Positions 56,501 through 64,000 of a stretch of 64,000 bases of DNA are shown here, piece by piece; the first letter of the stretch is position 1; each line of letters opens with the position of its first letter. The notes beneath the pieces were generated by a model that ran no database searches, was not told the DNA's origin, and saw only the letters and a program-made list of their open reading frames with translations. This DNA is from Mantis religiosa (taxonomy: Eukaryota; Arthropoda; Insecta; Mantodea; Mantidae): the NCBI GenBank assembly GCA_030765055.1, contig CM060958.1, positions 6,211,849 through 6,275,848 on the forward strand. The letters run 5' to 3'. Both the position numbers and the translations under genes were made by a program.

Positions 56501-56739
56501 CATTTATTTATTTTATTTATTTATATTATTTATTTTCTATGCAATCAGGGTCTGCAATCTTTTGCAATATTAATTGTGGTCCTTGCAGTCGAAAAAAGTA
56601 TACAAAATAAGGGAAAAATGAAGAGAATTTCATACGCTATTTTCTGAAAGTTTAAATATGTATTATATTTTTAAATCTGAATCAATCTGGTAAGAAAATT
56701 GCAGTCAAACATTTTCCATTTTAATACTACTTTTAGGAG

Positions 56740-56940
56740 GATATCATACACACAGTCCACTTCTGTATTGTAGGCCTCACGTTCAAGATGTCTCGATTTC
56801 CAGTCTCGTTCAGGGTGAGATCTGCATAAAGCTCTTTTGCAGGGTTTTCCCTTATCCTGAAAGAGCATCATTTTACCCATTTCATTCATTACCCGATATG
56901 ACTTAAAGTTGAAGAATGTTGATTACATTAATTAATTAAT
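56740..56940 (+). mobile_element. Old SINE-A copy
   Basis: Diverged: GCCTCACGTTCAAGATGTCTC, GGGTTTTCCCTTATCCTGAA and CATTTCATTCATTACCCGAT remain; the head is lost. Confidence 0.7.
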
Positions 56941-56983
56941 CTTTATTTCCATTTCAATTTCAAATTATTATACATTTACATAT

Positions 56984-58252
56984 TGTGAGTTTGTGGGTTC
57001 GTGAAAATAAAAGTCCATGTTACAAACACTAGTAATTACTCTTTATTTCCGTAGAAACACACTTTGTCAACCTTTACAGTCGAGAATTATGTCATATACA
57101 CAATACAACTTGCAAGGTCAACGACCACAACACAGCTGTTCACGCACATGCGCGTCCAATTAGAGTCTGTCTAGTGAACGCGAGTGCAGTTTGCCCCTCA
57201 AAGGAAACTACCCTCTCGCCCACTAATGACCGTCATAAATCTATATCCACATTTCAGAAATGGAACACTCATTGAGGAACAATAGCAACCCTGACTTTCT
57301 CGAAGTGACAGTCGCATGTCTACTCCACCTGGAGTCTCAGTTGCCAAAGTTCCAACTTCCAGTTGATCTGTTTCATTCAGTCAAGTGAAAATAATCAAAG
57401 TGATGACAATAGTGTGAATAACTGGGCCGAGTTATATTACTGGAAAAGCCTAAAAAACAAAGGTATAACGGGAACTGTTTCTAGGCAAATTCAAGCGCTT
57501 GTTTTGAACACATATAAATATGTGCCGACAAATAATCTTGGTTAGGGGTCGTGCAATGAACCTGATGATAAATTCTGTGTATTCACAGAAATACAGTAAG
57601 AAATATTGTGACGAAAGGAATACCAAAGACGCCGATCAAGTATGAAAACAAAAGGAAACGTTTCTCTAAAGTAGATAATTTCACATGCGATTTAATTCGT
57701 CGAGAAATTTATAGATTCTATGCAAAAGGGAGAGCGCCCACCTTAGACGAATTGGTTGCACATTTGCAAGAAATTTGTGATTTTACTTATGGGCGCTGCA
57801 CTTTGTGCGGTCTCCTAAAAGAGCTGGGTTCAAATGCCGCACTTTGAATAAGTTAAGTGTTATTATGGAATCCAGTAGAATTGTAGCTTGGCGCAGTACG
57901 ATAACCATGACGTAAGGATAAAGGTGGCAACCTTGCAGAAAGGTCCGGGAGAAGGAGGGTCGGTGTTGTAAAACAATTATAAGTGTTCCTTAAAGGCAGC
58001 GGCCGAAGTGCACACGAGTTAACTAAATAGACTCTACCGACTGGCTCCCTTTGGCGGGCGGGTTCCCTTTTTTATAGATTACTCACTTTCCGAAATGTTC
58101 TGCAATAATCAAGATGGGTAGAACTAAGACGAACGCTCGAGAAATCCGTCTCATTCCCCCACCCTTTCGGTGAGCTTTTGTCTACACACTGCACTGTCCG
58201 TTTCTTTGAATGCTCGGTCGCGCCGCCTCTTAGCAATAATGCGCTCGCGACA
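56984..58252 (-). mobile_element. Solo LTR-1 carrying YLDET-1 copy 2
   Basis: TGTGAGTTTGTGGGTTCGTG at 56984, CTTTATTTCCGTAGAAACAC near 57042, end GCGCTCGCGACA at 58252. Flanks atat (56980-56983) and atac (58253-58256), one mismatch. The LTR is split at 57162/58035 by YLDET-1. Confidence 0.86.
57163..58034 (+). mobile_element. YLDET-1 transposon, copy 2
   Basis: 872 bp between TA dinucleotides (57161-57162 and 58035-58036). Inverted ends GAGTCTGTCTAGTGAACGCG and complement GAGTCTATTTAGTTAACTCG. Coding remnant 57608-57847: TPIKYENKRKRFSKVDNFTC, DLIRREIYRFYAKGRAPTLD, ELVAHLQEICDFTYGRCTLC. The YLDET region present in copy 1 is deleted here. About 90% identical to copy 1 over shared parts. Confidence 0.84.
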
Positions 58253-58439
58253 ATACTTATTACTACACTGAGTTGCTGGTTACCCTTGGGCCCAATGGAC
58301 TCAAACTCTGAGGTTGTCGAGCTAATGTGTCCCTATTGGCATCTTGTCTAAAATAACTTCATCTTCATTTTAGTGATATTTACTTATCTTCCTCAACCAT
58401 TTGGCTCTTACTTTGCCCAAAAGGATCCCAGTTTAAATT

Positions 58440-59015
58440 AAATTTTTTTCTAGTTTTTACACTCATTAACTTCATTGCTTGAATTTGTTTTGGTAGCCCT
58501 GCCCATTTTCGTTTTATCTATCTTCTCCCTAAGCAACCTAGTTTCTTCACATTCTAAAAGCAAATGCCTTTCTTTATCCCTTTGGTGACACAATGGGCAT
58601 TTCTCCAAACCCTTCAGTTTGACCACCCCTGTTCTGGCCCATGCAAAGCCTTCTCTTGCTGCTTTATCACAAATATTAATGTATTTTTCCCTGTTCCTCA
58701 TCACTTTCACCTCTCTATAAATTTCCAGTCAGCTTTTCAAGTTGAAGCTTCCTAATATTTCTTGCCTTTCAATATTTTCTGTTCTTAACCTAAGTTCTTT
58801 CCAAAATCTGTTCCCACATGACACCAAACTATTTTTAACACCATTTCCTTTATCTTATTTAGCCATGAATCTTTCTGATTTAGTGTTTCCTGAACTATCA
58901 AGCATTGACATAGAATATTCTGCTCATCTAAACTCCAATTCTTCGCCCAATATTTTAACACCCTTTGCACCATTATCTCTCTAGTTCCCAGTCTTCCCAA
59001 TTCTGCTTGTGCCAC
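58440..59015 (-). pseudogene. LINE ORF2 C-terminal remnant
   Basis: Minus-strand AELGRLGTREIMVQRVLKYW (from 59015) and, after a frameshift, KVMRNREKYINICDKAARE and the knuckle CPLCHQRDKERHLLLECEET (C-x2-C...H-x4-C), ending near 58453. Same family and order as 7868-8990. 5'-truncated at 59015. Confidence 0.78.
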
Positions 59016-59739
59016 TCCAATGTTGATTATAAAAAATAATACATATACATCTACAACACGGGCAGCCGAGGTCGTTAAGGCATTCGAGAACGGAAGATTT
59101 GTAGTTAAAATTCCTGCACTGCGTGTAGTTTTCGGGCGCTTTCATCTTGCTTAATTACAGTTTTCTGCACAAAATACTTCTTCATTTCTAAAGCAAATTG
59201 CTAAACAGTGCTGAAATATTACCATATATTTGCAATTACGTAAGCTGAAATTAGTAACTTTTATATAAAAGGCACACACCTTTTTGAACATTTATAAACT
59301 ATCATTTATATAAATGTTTAAGCTGTATATTAAACAATAAACTATTTTTATGCCTCAAATAAATCTGTACTAAACATGCCTGGAAATATTCATCTAATTA
59401 TATTAGAGTCCTACGTAATGGTTCATAAGGTTAACACTGACGTGATGGGACATTTCGACAGTCTTATGTTTCTGAAATGCATCTGGAATTTGTTGCCCTT
59501 TCAACATTTCATAATTCTGTGTTTACGTAAGGGCATACACAGGGTAACGATGAAGAACATGGCGTGACTTACGCACGAGAGAGTGTATACGACGACCTCA
59601 CTTAGCGTTAGAGAAACGTTTAACGAATTCCGATGTAACTGGCGGCACCTTGTGGTTCAGATAGGTTGCGTGGATATGAGGGGGTGATAATGTTTGTAAA
59701 GAATGTGTAACCGTTTTGTTGAGTGTGGCCATTTGGTAG
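59016..59739. other. Unassigned; one tRNA-like SINE fragment
   Basis: CGGGCAGCCGAGGTCGTTAA at 59058 matches the head of the fragment at 28098. Otherwise nothing recognised. Confidence 0.4.
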
Positions 59740-59964
59740 CCGCTAGGTCAGCGCCAGGCGGCATTTCCCTCCCGCCCCCTGCACGGCGTCGCACCCCCTG
59801 CGCCCCGCCCCGCCCAGCAGCCCGGCCCTACTCGCGCAGCGCCCTCTGCTCCAGTCGCAAGTTGGTCGGCGAACCTGCCACTGTGTTCATAGCATCATCT
59901 CTCAGGAAATGTAGTGTAACTCAGGTCTTATACCACGTGCTGGTGTTCGCGTAGTGTGGGTGGC
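59740..59964 (+). promoter_or_regulatory. CpG-rich 5' region of a host gene
   Basis: Base composition changes sharply: 59750-59870 is dominated by C and G with many CpG (CCCGCCCCCTGCACGGCGTC, GCGCCCCGCCCCGCCCAGCA). GC-box-like CCCGCC/CCGCCC repeats are present. It lies directly upstream of the first coding-exon candidate at 59965. No TATA in the usual place. Likely promoter plus 5' untranslated region; the start site cannot be fixed from sequence. Confidence 0.55.
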
Positions 59965-60070
59965 ATGTGCAGTAACTGCAGTGAGTGTTGCCATAATACC
60001 AGGCGCTCCGAGAGACGTAAACACGACAGCGGCGGCGAGGAGGACTCGGACGACCTGGAGAGCTGTTCAG
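59965..60070 (+). CDS. Candidate first coding exon, unit 1 of an exon array
   Basis: ATG at 59965 opens 35 codons plus one base, ending at the donor TTCAG|GTAAAC (60070/60071), phase 1. The peptide starts MCSNCSECCHNTRRSERR and continues KHDSGGEEDSDDLESCS. It is cysteine-rich at the extreme N-terminus (C2, C5, C8, C9), basic in the middle and acidic at the end. Clustered N-terminal cysteines are often lipidated and the acidic SD/SE run suits casein kinase 2, but both are inference. The parent protein is not recognised; the remaining exons must lie beyond the window. Upstream is the CpG-rich region. Confidence 0.55.
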
Positions 60071-60106
60071 GTAAACCCGTTTGTACAGTAGACACCATTA
60101 ACAGCG

Positions 60107-60212
60107 ATGTGCAGTAACTGCAGCGAATGTTGCCACAATAGCAGACGCTCCGAGAGACGCAATCACGACAGTGGCGGCGAAGAGGATTCCGATGACCTGG
60201 AGAGCTGTTCAG
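60107..60212 (+). CDS. Candidate alternative first exon, unit 2 of the array
   Basis: Exactly as long as unit 1 (106 bases, phase 1, donor at 60213). It encodes MCSNCSECCHNSRRSERR then NHDSGGEEDSDDLESCS. It differs from unit 1 at 12 bases, 10 synonymous and 2 replacing a residue (T12S, K19N), with no indel. That pattern implies the duplicate was maintained as coding sequence after it arose. Whether it is used as an alternative first exon needs transcript data. Confidence 0.5.
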
Positions 60213-61020
60213 GTAAACCCGTTTGTACACTATACAGCTTTAATAACGATATGGAGTAACTGGAGTGAAGGTTGCCATAAAACCAGGTGCTCCGAGAGAC
60301 CAAAACGATGTCGGCGTCGAGGAGGATTCCGACGACCTGGAGAACTGTTCAGGTAAACCCGTTTGTACACTATACAGCTTTATTAACGATATGGAATAAC
60401 TGGAGTGAAGGTTACCATAAAACCAGGCGCTCTGAGAGACGAACACGATGTCGGCGGCGAGGAGGATTCGGACGACCTGGAGGGCTGTTCAGGTAAACCC
60501 GTTTGTACAGCATATACCATTAATAGCGATATCGAGTAACTAGAGTGAAGGTTGCCATAAAACCATGCGCTCTGAGAGACGAACATGGCATCGGCGGCAA
60601 GGAGGATGCGGATGACCGGGAGAGCTGTTCAGGTAAACCCGTTTGTACAGTAGACACCATTAATAGCGATGTACAGTAATCGCAGTGAGTGTTCCCTTAA
60701 TGCCGGACTCTCTGAGAGACCAAAGATGACAACGGCGGCGAGGAAGATTCGTATGACAGAGAGCTGTTCAGGTAAACCCGTTTGTACAGTAGACACCATT
60801 AATAGCGATGTACAGTAATTGCAGTGAGTGTTCCAACAATATCGGACTCTCCGAGAGACGCAAGCACGACAACGGCGGCGAGGAAGATTCGTATGACAGA
60901 GAGCTGTTTAGGTAAACCCGTTTGTACAGTAGACACCATTAATAGCGATATGCAGTTACTGCAGTGAGACGCAATCACCACAGCGTGGTAATGAAATGGA
61001 AATCTGTTCAGATAAGGGCG

Positions 61021-61640
61021 TTTATTTACTAGGCAGGAATGGAGGAAGTACAAAAATTAAAGCTATATGAAGTCGAGTCGTAAGGAAGACTCTAGCGAGC
61101 CATCTTGTATACTCGCTACTTATATCACCGCTGCCAAGTACAGATACATGCATCCTACGTGCCTGAACGTTAACAGTAGGATTATTAGTTATGCTTGGGT
61201 AAATACTTAAATCTGACAGTTATGAAACATTTAAATTTTGAATTTATTTTCTCACCAAGAAAGGTGAAAGGTTACGTGTCAAGAAAGGTTACGTGTCTAG
61301 GCTACTTAGATCTTAAGGTTTACATGTTTTAATCTCACGTGATTACCTTCATATAGCTTACCAATCGGTGCAACAAACATTAGATCTGACAGTATGGGTG
61401 ACTCATATGTACTCTCATTGATTCATTTCCTAATAAACAGATCCGCTCCTCTGTCCTTCATACCCCCTAGCCTTCTCGTCGTGGGCATACCGTACAATGA
61501 AAATACAAACCACAAGTTTGGAAACAAATGAGTTGATTGTTCAAATTAATTTGCGAATATTAATATGTTGTTATATTATTAATGGGAACGGCCGTGTTTC
61601 AAACCCCAGGTAAAATATTCTTAATATATAAATTATTATA
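61021..61640. other. Unassigned, presumably intron of the gene starting at 59.9 kb
   Basis: No exon or repeat recognised; aggttacgtgtc occurs twice near 61268-61300. Confidence 0.35.
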
Positions 61641-61882
61641 TTCATTTTTTGTTGTAATTTAAGTCCTCCAACGTTAAGTCATATTGGACGATGAATGAAA
61701 TGGGTGAAATGATGCCTAAATGAGCCCAGGTCCATAGAGCTTAGATTTACCCGACAATCGTCTTTCAGGATAAGGAAAACCCTCGAAAAAACCTTATCCA
61801 TGTAACCCACCCTGACCGAGATTCGAACTCGGGACCTCTTGAACGTGAGGCAGATATACTACCACCACGCTACCGAGGCGGG
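61641..61882 (-). mobile_element. SINE-A copy
   Basis: Reversed 3' end AAGTCCTCCAACGTTAAGTC, body CGTCTTTCAGGATAAGG, B-box complement GAGATTCGAACTCGGGACC and head to 61882. It lies between the main exon array and the dispersed units. Confidence 0.9.
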
Positions 61883-62443
61883 TCAATTGTTTCTTGTATT
61901 TGTGATACGAGTATATGAACAAGTCCATCAGAAAGTAATTTTTATATCAGCGAACATGAATCGATTCATTCATAGTGTAGAAAATGATCTTTATTGTACA
62001 CAAGGTGCATAAAGGAAAGAAACTTTTCATTGAAAATATCGGTGAATGTTGATTTTTCCAAAACTTAGGAATTGATTGTGGAAGCCTGTGGTGTAAGTAG
62101 GGTACACACAGCATTGTAGTGAATCAACTTTATTCGAACTAAAGGGCAGTGTGCCTGCATTTAAAATTCCGGGAAGAAAATTGAAAATGTCAGGAAGCCA
62201 ATTAATGATTTTGGCGATGAAAAAGACATTTGCTGTACTAACAGATCCAAGATGTTAGTGTTTCAAAGATACCTAATAGGTTGTTTAATTACGGAAACAA
62301 TGAGTGGTGGAGTGGCTGGAGTGTAAAACATATTCTGATACACCAGTTACCGCGAGAGCACGCCTACTACGTTTGACAACAGCGTCCAGCGTGGGCTTTG
62401 CTAGCGTTCGTATGCCATTACGTTTTGCACTTGCTCTATTAGC
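61883..62443. other. Unassigned stretch
   Basis: No element or exon recognised. Confidence 0.35.
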
Positions 62444-62835
62444 GATGAAATGTAATTGCAGCGAGTGTTGACACACCAGGCGTTGCAAGAGGCGCTGGAG
62501 AGCTGTTGAGGTCAATCCGTTTGTGCAGTAGACACGACCAATAGCGATGTGCAGTAAAAAAAAAAAAAAAAATGATTTTGTCGAAATATCAGGTGCAAAA
62601 AAGCGGCGACAACCGTTTGTACAGTAGACACGATTAACAGCGATGTGTGGCTCAGCAATGAGTTGATAGTAATACCAGGCGCTTCGAAAGCTGCGCTAGA
62701 AGGATTCGACGACTTGCAGAGATGTCCTGGCACAACAGTCACGATTAAAGCGATGTGCAGTAACTGGAGTATCGCCATAACTAGATCTAAGAGACAAACA
62801 TGTCAGCGAGGAAGTTATGAAAGTTGTTTCTTTAA
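62444..62835 (+). repeat. Four degenerate units of the same exon repeat
   Basis: Units begin near 62450, 62546, 62643 and 62753, recognisable by AGCGATGTGCAGTAA / TGTAATTGCAGCGAGTGTTG starts, CGCTGGAGAGCTGTTGAGGT and CCGTTTGTACAGTAGACACG. An A17 run sits in the second unit (62557-62573). None is open. They are separated from the main array by about 1.4 kb that includes SINE-A. Confidence 0.75.
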
Positions 62836-62977
62836 AGCGCGCATTTGCCGTATGGTTGGGCAAAGCGAACGAGTATGCGTGCTTAACTGTACAACGTCGC
62901 ACACACCGCACTGACTAGTAGCGATAGATCAGCCACGGCTAGCCCCACCTTAAACTCATTCCAATTTTGTAGCTACC
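62825..62977 (-). mobile_element. Transposon X-1 end fragment, copy 3
   Basis: Complement starts GGTAGCTACAAAATTGGAAT at 62977 and continues ATCGCTACTAGTCAGTGCGG, GTTGTACAGTTAAGCACGCA and TCGCTTTGCCCAACCATACG, matching the left ends at 22056 and 38251. Truncated at 62825 next to the exon-repeat units. Confidence 0.75.
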
Positions 62978-64000
62978 TTAACATTTCGATTGCAACTGGT
63001 GCTCTTTAGGTTATCCAGTTGTGCGGTAACAGGATGATAGGGACTCTGAAAGTCACAGACACCTGCGGAGAGAACTCACACCAACCGGAGGAAAGCTGTT
63101 TAAATTGTACATGTCGCCTTCAATAATATCACATTATGAAAATAAGATCTCAGCCAGCAACGCACACTCAAACACAAGCCGAAGTTTATTGGGAACTGCT
63201 GTTGAAAGAAGCTTTCCCGCAGTGTTTTTCCACAGTTTATTACGACAGTCCCAGGGGTAAATCGAACTCAGTCTAGGAGGATGAAATACAAATAACGATT
63301 CATCGAGGTCAGGGCTAGGGAAGGAAGCCGACCCTTTGAGTTCAACTTGAGACGAACACCTGCGGTTGCAGTCTGCAAACAATGACATTAAAGATTGCAT
63401 TTGAAGGCTACAACTACTCGAAACCAAGCAAACAAAGGTTCAGTGCCCGATGCATATAGACTACCAGGAACGATCTCATTGACTACTCCATTCATGGCAA
63501 TAAGAATTTACACTGTGATCCTGTAGTCAACTGTTTAATGCTCTAATTATCCACCGCTCTTCGCTTTTTCTAAAACCATTTGACCTCATTTTATTTGCAT
63601 CTTCAAACCAAGTAGGCAGAGAGTTACAATATCACTTGGATTTTATGTATAGTAATTTAAATTGATTTTCTAAATACTTATTTAAGAAAATTTATACAAT
63701 AGTCTTAAAACTACACTTAATTCTTTACATTTATAGAAATCGGGACATTCCAAATTCCATAAAAGGACAGAAATGAACAGCAGTATTTTAATTCAGTCAA
63801 TAACAAAGTTGTAATTTTGAGTTGATATTAATCTAAAGAAATGAAATGGTTTTACCACATCTCACATTAATGACTTAGATTGCATGGATACAGTTTAATA
63901 CCCTCTTGAGTATAATATAGCAAATCAGTTCGTTTAAGGTTACCGCTATCGTGGTGTTACAGGATTCTTCGTCCTCTATACCTTTAGGATTCGGGTTGAT
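62978..64000. other. Unassigned to the window end
   Basis: The minus frame at 63427-63134 (97 codons) has no motif I recognise. No second exon for the 59.9 kb gene can be supported here. Confidence 0.35.

Larger units (their letters stand above)
59965..61020 (+). repeat. Tandem array of exon-plus-donor units (8 units, period about 140 bp)
   Basis: Units start at 59965, 60107, 60249, 60389, 60529, 60669, 60808 and 60948 (periods 142, 142, 140, 140, 140, 139, 140). Each holds the exon, the donor CTGTTCAGGTAAACCCGTTT and about 35 bp of intron ending ...ATTAATAGCG before the next unit. Unit 8 is degraded and its donor is lost. Units 1 and 2 are open; units 3-5 have lost the ATG and carry a 2 bp deletion; units 6-7 regain ATG but carry deletions. 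Sequence left of unit 1 does not match the unit, so unit 1 is the array edge. Confidence 0.92.

Noticed and set aside
59703..59954. 83-codon frame through the GC-rich block
   Set aside because: Proline/alanine/arginine-rich composition follows from GC content; it ends before the exon array and no homologous frame is evident.
59928..60586. Minus-strand open frames across the exon array
   Set aside because: Antisense shadows. The synonymous-biased differences and splice donors only make sense on the plus strand.
59965..61020. CRISPR-like array (regular repeats)
   Set aside because: The units are contiguous 140 bp tandem repeats with no unique spacers, in a eukaryotic context.
63134..63427. 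97-codon minus frame as a gene
   Set aside because: No recognisable domain and no supporting signals.

Overview
This is eukaryotic, AT-rich, intron- and repeat-dominated DNA, almost certainly from an insect. The evidence is several animal mariner lineages, Penelope-like elements, abundant tRNA-derived SINEs, solo LTRs and very long microsatellites, with no operons and no dense coding. The particular mix resembles what I associate with cockroach/termite (Blattodea) genomes, but that is recollection rather than a search result. Family names here (SINE-A, SINE-B, LTR-1, YLDET-1, X-1, GC-1) are local labels for repeats that recur inside the window.

Layout. 0-1 kb: two degraded minus-strand mariners, one split by a SINE. 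2-7 kb: SINEs and Penelope-like (PLE) fragments. 7.9-9.4 kb: a LINE remnant broken by a SINE and a solo LTR. 11.7-13.3 kb: a 5'-truncated LINE whose 3' tail has become an 818 bp perfect (ATGT)n tract. 14.3-15.6 kb: a complete mariner with an intact 357-codon transposase, the only undamaged transposon gene here. 15.7-24.5 kb: a solo LTR, a truncated mariner, a Tc1-like element with an internal 273 bp duplication, and transposon X-1 with a mariner inside it. 25-27.6 kb: an 879 bp tandem duplication next to an internally deleted mariner. 29.2-30.8 and 35.3-36.4 kb: a mariner and a GC-rich retroposon family. 36.4-37.4 kb: a hAT-like MITE inside a SINE. 38.2-43.6 kb: a nest of X-1 containing YLDET-1, a solo LTR that itself contains a Kolobok-like element, and a mariner split by a SINE. 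44-53 kb: more LTRs, mariners, SINEs, a 367 bp (AAT)n tract and PLEs in inverted arrangement. 54-59 kb: a long inverted repeat, Tc1-like ends, a solo LTR carrying YLDET-1, and a LINE 3' end.

The only signal of an ordinary host gene is at 59.7-61.0 kb. A very GC/CpG-rich stretch is followed by a short open exon (59965-60070) that begins with ATG and ends at a consensus splice donor. This exon with its donor is repeated about eight times in tandem with a period near 140 bp, and four degenerate copies lie at 62.4-62.8 kb. The first two copies differ at 12 positions, 10 of them synonymous, whereas later copies carry frameshifts. This looks like a tandemly amplified first coding exon of a plus-strand gene whose remaining exons lie beyond the window. 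It is the observation most worth following up.

Most of the rest is a readable record of nested insertions. Target duplications, shared target sequences and polymorphic tails give the order of many insertions directly.
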